Source of the DNA: JAWOLE01 sp035263845
GTDB lineage: Bacteria > Acidobacteriota > Thermoanaerobaculia > UBA5066 > Gp7-AA6
DNA length: 35,966 nucleotides
Direction: 5' to 3'
NCBI GenBank assembly: GCA_035263845.1
Contig: DATFQY010000147.1
Coordinates: forward strand, 1 to 35,966
In this document: positions 16,272 to 23,670 of the stretch, in pieces
Numbering within the stretch: the first letter of the stretch is position 1
How the letters are laid out: each line of letters begins with the position of its first letter
Notes under the pieces: model-generated
What the model saw: the letters and a program-made list of their open reading frames with translations, nothing else
What the model was told of the DNA's origin: nothing
Databases searched by the model: none
Position numbers and translations under genes: made by a program

Positions 16272-16468
16272 GGGAAACGAATCCCCGCTCTCTTTTCGAA
16301 CATTCGGAGTACGAGGCCCAACTTTGCCCACCACCTCGCTTCAGGGTTCGAAGGACCAGGATTATCGCGCAGACTGGCCGCGGGGAGGAACAGGAGGCCC
16401 TTTCGGGGTGTTCTAACCGTGGCGAAGAGCCAAAATCGAATGAAAAGGGGCGTGCTAGATTGCGAAAC
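16272..16468. promoter_or_regulatory. Divergent intergenic region with putative -10 for the TPR gene
   Basis: About 197 nt separate the MshEN-domain gene (minus) from the TPR gene (plus). TAGATT at 16456-16461 lies 7 nt before GTG 16469, the near-leaderless arrangement seen elsewhere in this window. GGGG at 16447-16450 could instead serve as a weak ribosome site for an in-frame TTG at 16460. No hairpin terminator, repeat or small gene stands out. Confidence 0.4.
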
Positions 16469-18382
16469 GTGAAAAACCGCCTCGGACCGTTCCTGCTCGC
16501 GCTGGCCGTGGCCGCGGCGCTCCTGCCCGGGGCCCTGGCCGCCGACTCGCTGCTGGACGCGCGGAAGATGTACCTGAAGGCCCGGTCGGCCGTGGCCGAC
16601 GGGCGGTACCGGGAAGCCCTGGATCTCTACCGGCAGGTCATCGAGCAGCTCCCCGGAGACTCCGTCGTCCGGTTCGAGTACGCCCAGCTCCTGCGCGACT
16701 TGAACGTCGCCGATGAGGCCGCGAAGCAGGCGCGCGAGGCAGTCCGCCTCGACCCGACACTCCCCGAGGCACGGCGCCTCCTGGGATCGATCGAGCTCGC
16801 CCAGGCCGGGACCGATGCCGCCAAGCTCGACAAGGCGATCGCGGAGCTGAGGCAGGCCCACGAGCTCGCTCCGGACGACGGAAGCACGACGGCGTCGCTC
16901 GCCCGCGCGCTCATGGCTCGCGGCCGAAACGCCGAGGCCGCGTCGCTCCTCGACGAGATCCCGGAGGGACGGATGCAGTCCGGGATCCTTCGCCTCTCGG
17001 CGGAGGCGCGGACGAAATCCACCCGCTACCGGGAAGCCGAGGAGCTGTACCAGGAGCTTCTCGAGATGGACCCGGGAGAACGCGAGGTCCAGGCCGCCCT
17101 CGTGGACCTCTACGAGGAGCAGGACAAGCTCGACGAGGCGCTGGCGCTGCTCGAGGAGATGGGCAAGCGGGACCCCGACAACGGGGCGATCCTCGAGCGG
17201 ATCACGCTCGACTACGCCCGGGCCGGCCGGTTCGGCGAAGCGGAGAAACGGGCCCGCGACCAGGCATCGAAGCGGCCCGAGAACCGCGCCATCCGCCGCC
17301 TGCTCGCTTCGGTCCTCTTCGAGAAGGGGGACGGCGCGGGCGGCGAGAAGATCCTGCGGGACCTCCTCAAGGCGGACCCCGAGGACGACAGCGTGCGGCG
17401 CACGCTCGCCGGAGAGCTTCTGCGCGAGCGGAAATTCGCGGAAGCGAAGACCCTGATCGAGGAGAGCATGCGGCGCGCCGGGACCGATCCCAAGAACGCG
17501 GCGGACCGGCAGTGGGGGCAGGTGGAGCTCGGCTTCCTCTACTCGCTCCAGAAGGATTACGCCGCGGCGCGCAAGGTCCTCGAGGCGCCCTCGCCCGGCA
17601 CGCCCGTCAACGCGCGGTCCGTCCGCATCCTGCTCCTGGGCTCGCGGGAGACCGAGGACTGGGCCTCGGGCCTCGCGACGTCGAAGGCGGCGCTGGCCGG
17701 GGACCCGGACAACCCCGAGTGGATCGCCGCCGTCGCCGAGTTCCAAATGCACCTGGGCGAGAAGAAGGCCGCGACCGATGCGCTGGAGCGGCTGGCCAAG
17801 TCCAGGGAGCCCGACCGGGTGCTCGCGGCGGCCGACGTCTACGTTCGGCTGAAGGACTATCCCGCGGCTATCCGCGTCGGCCGCGACGCCGTCAAGCGAT
17901 TCCCCGAGAGCGCGGAGGCGTACTTCCGCCTGGGCTCCAGCCTGGAGCGGGGCAACGGCTACGCCGAGGCCGAGAAGGTCTTCCAGGACCTCCTCAAGAT
18001 GCGTCCCAACGATTCCGCCGCGCAGAATTACCTGGGCTACATGTGGGCGGACAAGGGCGAGAACCTGGAGAAGGCGCACGAGCTTCTCGAGAAGGCGGTC
18101 GGCCGCGAGCCGCGCAACGGCGCGTACCTCGATTCGCTGGGCTGGGTCTACTTCCGGCTGGGCAAGCTCGACGCCGCCTCGTTGAACTTGAATGAGGCGC
18201 ATCGCCGGGAGCCCGACGATCCGACGATCGAAGAGCACCTGGGAGATCTCTCGGAGCGGCAGGGCAACATCACCAGGGCCGTCCGGCACTGGGAGAGAGC
18301 GCTCGCCTTGAAGCACGAGGAGCCGGAGAAGGTCAAGCAGAAGCTCGCCCGCGTCGCCTCGCGCACCAGCAGCAAGCCCTAA
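16469..18382 (+). CDS. Exported TPR-repeat protein
   Basis: About 637 residues. A Sec-type signal peptide is clear (KNRLGPFLLALAVAAALLPG, then ALA-ADS cleavage). The rest is tandem TPR units, for example YREALDLYRQVIEQLPGDS, AEAYFRLGSSLERG and YAEAEKVFQDLLKMRPND. There are at least ten, and the C-terminal ones (about 500-620) are the most regular (NYLGYMWADKGENLEKAHEL). It is a periplasmic or outer-membrane-associated scaffold. TPR proteins preceding a LolB-like gene and ispE are, from memory, a recurrent arrangement. GTG 16469 is chosen, with TTG 16460 (three more residues) as the alternative. The stop is 7 nt before the next GTG. Confidence 0.92.
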   Translation: MKNRLGPFLLALAVAAALLPGALAADSLLDARKMYLKARSAVADGRYREALDLYRQVIEQLPGDSVVRFEYAQLLRDLNVADEAAKQAREAVRLDPTLPEARRLLGSIELAQAGTDAAKLDKAIAELRQAHELAPDDGSTTASLARALMARGRNAEAASLLDEIPEGRMQSGILRLSAEARTKSTRYREAEELYQELLEMDPGEREVQAALVDLYEEQDKLDEALALLEEMGKRDPDNGAILERITLDYARAGRFGEAEKRARDQASKRPENRAIRRLLASVLFEKGDGAGGEKILRDLLKADPEDDSVRRTLAGELLRERKFAEAKTLIEESMRRAGTDPKNAADRQWGQVELGFLYSLQKDYAAARKVLEAPSPGTPVNARSVRILLLGSRETEDWASGLATSKAALAGDPDNPEWIAAVAEFQMHLGEKKAATDALERLAKSREPDRVLAAADVYVRLKDYPAAIRVGRDAVKRFPESAEAYFRLGSSLERGNGYAEAEKVFQDLLKMRPNDSAAQNYLGYMWADKGENLEKAHELLEKAVGREPRNGAYLDSLGWVYFRLGKLDAASLNLNEAHRREPDDPTIEEHLGDLSERQGNITRAVRHWERALALKHEEPEKVKQKLARVASRTSSKP

Positions 18383-18389
18383 AAGGGTT

Positions 18390-19124
18390 GTGAGTAATCT
18401 GGAGCTCCGCCCCGGTCGCGGCGCGAGGAGTCTCCCTGCCCTCGTTTGGACTCTCTCGGCGCCGGTCGCGAAGCGACCGCCCGCGCCGAAAGTCTCTCGC
18501 CGCGCGCTCGTCCTGGCGTCGCTCCTCTTGATGACCGCCTGCGCGGGTCGCCGCGCGATCCATTTCGCGCCCGCCAGCGTCGAGGAAAGCGCCCGGATCC
18601 TCGCCTCGTGGCGGCAATCCGTCGAGCGCGCCGACGTCGGCCCGGCTCGGCTCCTCTACGACGCGAAGGTCTCGCAGGGCCCGTTCCGGATGTCCGGCAC
18701 GCTCGCCGTCAAGGCGGGGGCCCGCTCGGTCGAGGCCACGCTCTCGGGGCCCTTCGGGGATACGCTCGCGAGCTACCGCGGAGGGATGTTCACGGGGAAG
18801 AACATCAAGCCCCTCTCCATCGACGAAGAGGAACTGCGCTGGCTTCTCGCCGGTGCGTGGCGTGGTTCCGGACCGCCGGAGGTCGGCGGAGCCAACGGCG
18901 GGCAGGCGCTCCTGCGATGGACCGTCGGCGAGAAGGTGGAGGCGGTGCTCGACGTCGCCGGCTCGCGAGTGCGCTCGCTCGAGGTCAAGCGACGGGAGGG
19001 AGCGATCCTGGCCACCTACACCGGCGAAGACCCCGGCCGCCCCCGCCAGATCGAGCTGGAAGACCTTGGAAGCGGAAACACGATGAAGTTGACGCTCGTC
19101 GCGGCGGAGCCGCTCGCCGACTGA
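18390..19124 (+). CDS. LolB-like outer-membrane lipoprotein (DUF4292-like)
   Basis: 244 residues. A lipoprotein signal with lipobox L-M-T-A-C (LVLASLLLMTACAG) places the lipidated Cys near residue 51. The part before it is unusually long for a signal, but no closer ordinary start codon exists in frame, so GTG 18390 is used. The mature part reads like a LolB/LppX half-barrel: RLLYDAKVSQGPFRMSGTLAVKAG, VEATLSGPFGDTLASY, and a late strand LRWTVGEKVEAVLDVAG. LolB accepts lipoproteins from LolA and inserts them in the outer membrane. The assignment rests on fold pattern and on the neighbouring ispE, a common partner of lolB. Confidence 0.7.
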   Translation: MSNLELRPGRGARSLPALVWTLSAPVAKRPPAPKVSRRALVLASLLLMTACAGRRAIHFAPASVEESARILASWRQSVERADVGPARLLYDAKVSQGPFRMSGTLAVKAGARSVEATLSGPFGDTLASYRGGMFTGKNIKPLSIDEEELRWLLAGAWRGSGPPEVGGANGGQALLRWTVGEKVEAVLDVAGSRVRSLEVKRREGAILATYTGEDPGRPRQIELEDLGSGNTMKLTLVAAEPLAD

Positions 19125-19129
19125 GAACG

Positions 19130-19972
19130 ATGGCTGAGGCTTTCGCGAAGATCAACCGCGAGCTTCGCGTCGGACGTCGAAGGCCCGACGGGTTTCACGA
19201 GATCCGGTCGCGTTTCTCGACGATCGACCTCTCCGACAGGATCGAGCTCGAGGAGGCGGACGGCTTCGAGCTCGTCTGCACCGGGACTCCGGTTCCCACA
19301 GGCGACTCCAACCTGGTCGCTCGGGCGGCGCGCGCCCTGGCCGGCCGCCTCGGAATTCCGCCGCGCGCCCGGATCCGCCTCGAGAAGCGGATCCCGCCGG
19401 GCGCGGGCCTGGGAGGGGGAAGCTCGGACGCCGCCGTGGCGCTTCGACTTCTTTCCCGCCTCTGGCACTCCTCCCTGGAAGATGCCGAGCTAGCGGAGGT
19501 CGCCGCTTCCCTCGGAAGCGATGTCCCTTTCTTCCTTTCGGGCGGGGAGGCGGATGTCGAGGGGCGCGGAGAGAGGATCCAACCGCGCGAGGACACCCCC
19601 AGGACGGAGCTCGCCCTCCTCGTCCCGCCCTTCCCGATCGAAACCGCCTCGGTCTATTCAGCTTATTCGCGCCAGACCGGGGGAAACCGCCCCCTGGCGA
19701 AGCGCCTCCTGATCGAAAACGGCACAACCTTCCTCGGTCCCAACGAGTTGGCATCCGCCGTGCTAAAGACCCACCCAGAGATGAAGGGGTACCTGGTTTC
19801 GGCCGCGGCGGCCGCCTCGGAGGCTGGAATTACCGGCTCCGGGTCGGCGATCGTCCTGTTTGGGCTCACGGCGGAAGCGGAGAAAGACCTCGAGCGCCGC
19901 CATCCCGACGCGACGATCCTTCGCGCCTCAACACTCGGGAGAAGGGACTACGAGCGACGCACGTCGCTCTGA
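19130..19972 (+). CDS. ispE: 4-diphosphocytidyl-2-C-methyl-D-erythritol kinase (IspE)
   Basis: ATP-dependent kinase of the MEP isoprenoid pathway. The 280-residue GHMP kinase begins at ATG 19130 (MAEAFAKINRELRVGRRRPD), with the IspE signature AKIN...L-x-V-x-x-R-R-x-D-G-x-H (FHEI). The ATP loop is PPGAGLGGGSSDAAVAL, and the third GHMP motif is AGITGSGSAIVLFG. Asp in LGSDVPFFLSGGEA is the expected catalytic residue. The start is 5 nt after the lipoprotein stop, with no room for a promoter. No other MEP gene is in the window. Confidence 0.96.
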   Translation: MAEAFAKINRELRVGRRRPDGFHEIRSRFSTIDLSDRIELEEADGFELVCTGTPVPTGDSNLVARAARALAGRLGIPPRARIRLEKRIPPGAGLGGGSSDAAVALRLLSRLWHSSLEDAELAEVAASLGSDVPFFLSGGEADVEGRGERIQPREDTPRTELALLVPPFPIETASVYSAYSRQTGGNRPLAKRLLIENGTTFLGPNELASAVLKTHPEMKGYLVSAAAAASEAGITGSGSAIVLFGLTAEAEKDLERRHPDATILRASTLGRRDYERRTSL

Positions 19973-19986
19973 GGAGGGTAGCGGCG

Positions 19987-20316
19987 ATGGAGATAACCCA
20001 GGTCAAGGTTTTCCCGGTGGAGGAGGAGAAGCTAAAGGCTTACGTCTCGATCGTTCTCGACGACTGCTTCCTGGTCTCCGACCTGAAGGTGATCCAGGGC
20101 CCGAACGGCCTCTTCATCTCGATGCCCTCGAAGCGGAAGAAGAACGGCGAGTTCAAGGACGTCGCCCATCCCTTGAACCGCGAGACGCGCGAGATGATGG
20201 AGAAGCGGATCCTCGCCGAGTACCAGAAGGCCCGCGCCGAAGCCCCCGCGCTCGCGTCTTCGAAGGAAGAAGGCTCGGCTCCGACGATTCGCCCACTCCC
20301 CTCAGAAGTCGCTTAG
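19987..20316 (+). CDS. spoVG: SpoVG-family regulator
   Basis: 109 residues. The first 85 form the SpoVG domain (MEITQVKVFPVEEEKLKAYV, then DDCFLVSDLKVIQGPNGLFI and MPSKRKKNGEFKDVAHPLN), which is nearly invariant in the family. The tail is a variable acidic and Ala-rich stretch. In Firmicutes SpoVG binds nucleic acid and affects septation and sporulation genes. In non-sporulating Gram-negatives its role is less clear, and its place after ispE is common. A good Shine-Dalgarno (gaggaggg) precedes the ATG. Confidence 0.95.
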   Translation: MEITQVKVFPVEEEKLKAYVSIVLDDCFLVSDLKVIQGPNGLFISMPSKRKKNGEFKDVAHPLNRETREMMEKRILAEYQKARAEAPALASSKEEGSAPTIRPLPSEVA

Positions 20317-20382
20317 ATTCTTTTCAGCCGGAGCTGACGAGCGCGAAGCGCGAAATCCAAGCGGAGCGAACGTAGCGACGTG

Positions 20383-20458
20383 TGGCTGGGGCGGGAGGAC
20401 TCGAACCTCCAGATGCCGGCTCCAAAGGCCGGTGCCTTACCAATTTGGCGACGCCCCA
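20383..20458 (-). tRNA. tRNA-Gln (anticodon TTG)
   Basis: A full cloverleaf can be folded on the minus strand. The acceptor stem is tggggcg with cgcccca, the D stem gcc/ggc, and the anticodon stem ccggc/gccgg around the loop cTTTGGa with anticodon TTG. The T arm is ggagg-ttcgagt-cctcc, the discriminator is G, and the CCA is encoded. It totals 76 nt including CCA. It lies between spoVG and prs, which are both on the plus strand, so it is antisense to the local direction of transcription. Confidence 0.97.
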
Positions 20459-20470
20459 GCAGCCTGCATC

Positions 20471-20476
20471 ATTGTA
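20471..20476 (-). promoter_or_regulatory. Putative -10 element for tRNA-Gln
   Basis: On the minus strand this reads TACAAT. A start about 7 nt downstream would fall near 20464, 5-6 nt before the mature tRNA 5' end. The -35 region is weak. The site lies 16 nt from the opposite-strand -10 proposed for prs, so the two promoters overlap in a space of about 50 nt. Confidence 0.45.
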
Positions 20477-20492
20477 GCCCTCGGTGATTGGA

Positions 20493-20498
20493 TAGAAT
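20493..20498 (+). promoter_or_regulatory. Putative -10 element for prs
   Basis: TAGAAT is followed 9 nt later by the TTG start of prs at 20508. The sequence TTGTAG at 20472-20477 could be a poor -35 at 15-nt spacing. There is no Shine-Dalgarno between the hexamer and the start codon, which fits a leaderless or nearly leaderless message. Confidence 0.5.
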
Positions 20499-20507
20499 GC
20501 GCGGCGC

Positions 20508-21464
20508 TTGACCGCGAACTTTTCCTACGGAGAACTGAAGATCTTCTCGGGCCGGTCCCATCCGGCGCTTGCCCAGGAGATCTGCGACTACCTGGGGATC
20601 TCGCTCGGGGAGCTGACGCTCTACAACTTCTCCGACGGGGAGAACTACTGCCAGATCGACGAGAACGTCCGAGGGGCCGACGTCTTCGTGGTTCAGCCGA
20701 CGAGCTCTCCGGTCAACGACCACGTCATGGAGCTGCTCATCCTTCTCGACGCGTTCCGCCGCTCCTCGGCGTCGAGGATCACCGCGGTGATGCCGTACTT
20801 CGGCTACGCCCGGCAGGACAAGAAGGACAAGCCGCGCGTGCCGATCGCCGCCAAGCTGATGGCCGACCTTCTGACAGCCTCCGGCGCCGACCGGATCCTG
20901 ACGATGGACCTCCATGCCGCTCAGATCCAGGGCTTCTTCAACATCCCGGTGGACCACCTCTTCGCGGCTCCCGTCCTTCTCGACGCCATCCGCGAGATGA
21001 ACCTCGAGGACCTCGTCATCGTCTCGCCGGACGTGGGCGGCGTGGCCCGCGCGCGGGCCATCGGCAAGCGCCTCGGCGCCTCGCTCGCGATCATCGACAA
21101 GCGGCGCACCGGGAAGAACGAGACCGAGGTCTTGAACGTCGTCGGCGACGTCGAGGGGCGAAACGTCCTGATCCTCGACGACATCATCGACACCGCCGGT
21201 ACCCTGGTGCAGGCCGCCGACGCCCTCCACGAGCAGGGGGCCAGGAAGACCTTCGCCGCCGCCGTGCACCCGGTCCTCTCGGGGCCGGCGCTGGAGCGCA
21301 TCGAGGCATCGCCCCTGCAGAGCCTGCTCGTCACCAACACGATCCCGCTCGACGCGGCCCTGGCGCGATGCTCCAAGATCCGCTCCCTGACGATCGCTCC
21401 GCTGCTGGGCGAGGCGATCCAGCGGATCCACCAGGGGACTTCCGTTTCCTCGCTTTTCGTGTAG
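20508..21464 (+). CDS. prs: Ribose-phosphate pyrophosphokinase
   Basis: Makes PRPP from ribose 5-phosphate and ATP for nucleotide, His and Trp synthesis. The 318-residue class I enzyme has the flexible ATP loop YFGYARQDKKDKPRVPI, the catalytic MDLHAAQIQGFF, SPDVGGVARA, and the PRPP-binding DDIIDTAGTL (about residues 223-232). The start is TTG 20508, giving MTANFSYGELKIFSG, the expected N-terminus. No better start is present downstream before the conserved KIFSG. The TAG stop is part of a TAGAAT hexamer (21462-21467) that could act as a promoter for rplY. Confidence 0.97.
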   Translation: MTANFSYGELKIFSGRSHPALAQEICDYLGISLGELTLYNFSDGENYCQIDENVRGADVFVVQPTSSPVNDHVMELLILLDAFRRSSASRITAVMPYFGYARQDKKDKPRVPIAAKLMADLLTASGADRILTMDLHAAQIQGFFNIPVDHLFAAPVLLDAIREMNLEDLVIVSPDVGGVARARAIGKRLGASLAIIDKRRTGKNETEVLNVVGDVEGRNVLILDDIIDTAGTLVQAADALHEQGARKTFAAAVHPVLSGPALERIEASPLQSLLVTNTIPLDAALARCSKIRSLTIAPLLGEAIQRIHQGTSVSSLFV

Positions 21465-21489
21465 AATGCGCCGTTTTGCGTCCAAGGAA

Positions 21490-21513
21490 GGGCGGCCCGG
21501 AACGGGCCTGCCC
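21490..21513 (+). other. Strong stem-loop in the rplY leader
   Basis: Stem ggcccg (21494-21499) and cgggcc (21503-21508) with a gaa loop is extended by gggc (21490-21493) and gccc (21510-21513) with one bulged t, about 10 bp in all. It lies between the prs stop and the rplY ATG and is not followed by a T tract. It could be a partial terminator for prs or a regulatory leader structure for rplY. Confidence 0.45.
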
Positions 21514-21539
21514 GGGAACAATTGCGCGGGGTTAACAAC

Positions 21540-22235
21540 ATGAAAGAGTTCGAGTTACACGTCGAGAAGCGCCCGGAGATCGGTAAGAACGAGGCCCGCC
21601 GCTCCCGTTCGAAGGGAAGGATTCCGGCCGTCGTCTACGGGTCCAAGAAGCCCACGGTCCCCATCAGCGTCGACCGCAAGGCGCTCTCGGACGCCTTCCG
21701 GGGCGGGGCGGGGGAGAACGCGATCTTCCTGCTCAAGCTGGCCGGAACCGACCAGGCCCGCCACGTCATGATCAAGGAGCTCCAGCAGCACCCGGTCTCC
21801 CGCAAGGCGCTCCACATCGACTTCGTTCGCATCGAGATGACGACGAAGATCCGCGTGAAGGTCTCCGTGGAAGTCGTCGGCGTCGCCGCGGGCGTCAAGA
21901 CCGAGGGCGGTATCCTCGACTTCGTCACCCGCGAAATCGAGGTCGAGTGCCTGCCGGGCAACATCCCGGCCCACCTTCCCGTGGACGTCGCGAATCTGAT
22001 GATCGGCGACGCGTTCCGCGTCTCCGACCTCGTCGCTCCAGAGGGCGTGACCGTCCTGGACGATCCCGAGAGGGTCATCGTCCACGTGACGCACCCGACG
22101 GCCGAGAAGGAACCGGAGGCCGCGGCGGCCGAGGCGGCGCCGGAGATCACCGAGCCCGAGGTCCTCAAGAAGGGCAAGGCCGCCTCCGAGGAGGAGCCGG
22201 CCGAGCCAGAAAAGGGGAAAGAGAAGGAGAAGTAA
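21540..22235 (+). CDS. rplY: 50S ribosomal protein L25 (Ctc/TL5 form)
   Basis: Binds 5S rRNA. At 231 residues it is the long CTC form: an N-terminal L25 barrel (KNEARRSRSKGRIPAVVYGS, then HPVSRKALHIDFVRI), a C-terminal TL5 domain (VEVVGVAAGVKTEGGIL, then EVECLPGNIPAHLPVDV), and a variable Glu/Lys-rich tail. ATG 21540 matches the family start MKEFELHVEKR. It begins the translation-related block rplY-pth-rpsF-rpsR-DUF2232-rplI. There is a 75-nt leader after prs with a stable hairpin. The TAA stop is 3 nt before the start of pth. Confidence 0.96.
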   Translation: MKEFELHVEKRPEIGKNEARRSRSKGRIPAVVYGSKKPTVPISVDRKALSDAFRGGAGENAIFLLKLAGTDQARHVMIKELQQHPVSRKALHIDFVRIEMTTKIRVKVSVEVVGVAAGVKTEGGILDFVTREIEVECLPGNIPAHLPVDVANLMIGDAFRVSDLVAPEGVTVLDDPERVIVHVTHPTAEKEPEAAAAEAAPEITEPEVLKKGKAASEEEPAEPEKGKEKEK

Positions 22236-22238
22236 GGC

Positions 22239-22844
22239 CTGCGCGCCATCGTCGGCCTGGGGAACCCGGGCGACCGTTACGAGAAGACCCGCCACAACGC
22301 GGGGTTCCGCGTGGTGGAAAGGCTGGCGGCGCAGGAAGGACTCAAGCTTCGTTCCAAGGAATCGCTCTCGCGCGTGGCGAGGGGGACGGTCGAAGGCGAG
22401 CGGTTGCTCCTCGCCCTTCCCCAGACGATGATGAACGGCTCCGGCGAGGCCGTCGCGGCTCTTTGCAATTCCAATGGCATCGATCCTTCGGAAGTCTGCG
22501 TCGTCCTCGACGAAGTGGAGCTTCCGCTGGGCGTCCTCCGGCTCCGCCCTCGCGGCTCGGCCGGCGGCCACAACGGGATGGAGTCGGTGATCTCGACGCT
22601 CGGAACCACGGAGATCCCGCGGCTGCGCGTGGGAGTTCGAGGGACCCGCTACGTGAAGGGAGAGCGGGACCTGGCCGACTACGTCCTGGAGCCCTTCGCG
22701 AAGGAGGAGCGGGCGGAGATCGACGCGGCCGTCGAGAAGGCGGTCGAGGCGCTGCGCCGCTGGCTGTCCGAGGGGATCGACGCCGCCATGAAATTCGCGA
22801 ATACGAAACCTTCCTCTCCGGAGCCTGCCTCGGCTTCGGATTGA
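22239..22844 (+). CDS. pth: Peptidyl-tRNA hydrolase, probable CTG start
   Basis: Releases peptides from peptidyl-tRNA dropped by ribosomes. The catalytic set is visible: Asn in GLGNPGDRYE, His in TRHNAGFRVVE, Asp in VVLDEVELPLG, then RGSAGGHNGMESV. The conserved IVGLGNPG begins only four codons after the in-frame rplY stop (22233-22235). The available codons are ggc, ctg, cgc, gcc, atc, and none is ATG, GTG or TTG. CTG at 22239 gives the ideal N-terminus M-R-A-I-V-G-L-G and has AAGGAG with a 9-nt spacer. The first ordinary start, GTG at 22311, would remove the catalytic Asn and His. Length is 201 residues, normal for Pth. Confidence 0.95.
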   Translation: MRAIVGLGNPGDRYEKTRHNAGFRVVERLAAQEGLKLRSKESLSRVARGTVEGERLLLALPQTMMNGSGEAVAALCNSNGIDPSEVCVVLDEVELPLGVLRLRPRGSAGGHNGMESVISTLGTTEIPRLRVGVRGTRYVKGERDLADYVLEPFAKEERAEIDAAVEKAVEALRRWLSEGIDAAMKFANTKPSSPEPASASD

Positions 22845-22863
22845 CATCCATGAGGAGGAAACG

Positions 22864-23298
22864 ATGAGGCTTTATGACATCGTCGTTCTGGTCACCCCCG
22901 ACCTGAACGAAGAGGACGCCGCCAAAGTGACGGCGGACTACCGCAAGATCCTTTCCGACGGGGGCGGAGAAATCGTCAAGGACGAGACCTGGGGCAGGCG
23001 CCGCCTTTCCTTCCCGATCGAGCGGAAGAGGGAGGCGTACTACCACTACTTCCAGGTCTCGGCGGAGCCGGCGCTGGTCGCCGAGACCGAGCGCCGGCTG
23101 AAGCTCTCCGACCAGGTCCTGCGGCACCTCGCCGTCCGGGCCGACGAGGAGCAGAAGCGCTCGGTCAAGATGGCCGAGCGGATCCGCAAGAAGCAGGCGA
23201 GGCGGCCGCCTCGTCCGCCGCAGGCCGTGGCCGCCGCGCCGGCCCCGGCCGAAGAGGCCGCCGCGATGGGCGCCGAGGCCGAGAGGAGGGAGTCATGA
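22864..23298 (+). CDS. rpsF: 30S ribosomal protein S6
   Basis: Pairs with S18 in the 30S platform. The 144-residue protein has a ferredoxin-like S6 core (MRLYDIVVLVTPDLNEEDAA, GGGEIVKDETWGRRRLSFPI, YYHYFQVSAEPALVAETE, RRLKLSDQVLRHLAVRAD) and a variable basic, Pro/Ala-rich tail. A strong gaggagg Shine-Dalgarno lies before the ATG. The stop overlaps the rpsR start as ATGA, which would keep S6 and S18 production in step. Confidence 0.97.
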   Translation: MRLYDIVVLVTPDLNEEDAAKVTADYRKILSDGGGEIVKDETWGRRRLSFPIERKREAYYHYFQVSAEPALVAETERRLKLSDQVLRHLAVRADEEQKRSVKMAERIRKKQARRPPRPPQAVAAAPAPAEEAAAMGAEAERRES

Positions 23299-23588
23299 GG
23301 GGAATGCCTTCGCGCTCCGGCGGCCGGGGCGCCTCGCGCGACCGCGACGGAAAGCCGACCGCGCGCAAGAAGTTCTTCGTCCGGCGCCGCAAGGTCTGCA
23401 AGTTCTGCGCGGAGAAGCTCGAGTACGTTGACTGGAAGGACGTCAAGCTGCTGCAGTCCTTCATCCCGGAGCGCGGCAAGATCCTGCCGCGCCGGATCTC
23501 GGGGACCTGCGCGCTCCACCAGCGCAAGCTCCAGACCGCGATCAAGCGCGCCCGGGCCATCGCGCTGATCCCGTACGCCACCGACTAG
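23295..23588 (+). CDS. rpsR: 30S ribosomal protein S18
   Basis: 97 residues. The core matches S18: FFVRRRKVCKFCAEKLEYVD, then DVKLLQSFIPERGKILPRRI and SGTCALHQRKLQTAIKRAR. The KVCKFC motif with the later Cys in GTCALHQ suggests the zinc-binding (Cys-containing) form of S18. The N-terminal 24 residues are a basic, Gly/Arg-rich extension. It overlaps rpsF by four bases. The stop is followed at once by a hairpin-forming repeat. Confidence 0.97.
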   Translation: MRGMPSRSGGRGASRDRDGKPTARKKFFVRRRKVCKFCAEKLEYVDWKDVKLLQSFIPERGKILPRRISGTCALHQRKLQTAIKRARAIALIPYATD

Positions 23589-23593
23589 GAGAC

Positions 23594-23662
23594 GGGACTC
23601 GGGATTCGTTACTCGGGACTCGACGGGTCGTTCCGAGTCCCCAGTCCCGAGTCCCGAGTTCC
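23594..23662. repeat. Inverted array of degenerate heptamers between rpsR and the DUF2232 gene
   Basis: Four heptamers (gggactc, gggattc, gttactc, gggactc; 23594-23621) are followed by a 13-nt spacer and four complementary heptamers (gagtccc, cagtccc, gagtccc, gagttcc; 23635-23662). The arms can pair along 28 positions with a few mismatches, forming a long hairpin between two genes of a ribosomal block. It may attenuate transcription or protect the rpsF-rpsR mRNA end. Confidence 0.85.
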
Positions 23663-23670
23663 GCCTGACC

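Noticed and set aside
16460..16462. TTG as the start of the TPR gene
   Set aside because: Possible with GGGG 9 nt upstream, but GTG 16469 gives a cleaner signal peptide and fits the TAGATT spacing. Kept only as an alternative.
16268..18316. A long open frame on the minus strand opposite the TPR gene
   Set aside because: The TPR protein on the plus strand is unmistakable, and the antisense frame has only composition-driven sequence.
20317..20382. Intrinsic terminator or small RNA between spoVG and tRNA-Gln
   Set aside because: Short hairpins (tcagc-cgga-gctga and gcgc-gaa-gcgc) are present but no T tract follows them in either direction. The rest is low-complexity gcgaagcg-type sequence.
23594..23662. 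Possible CRISPR-like array
   Set aside because: Units are 7 nt with no spacers and face each other as an inverted pair. No cas genes are present.
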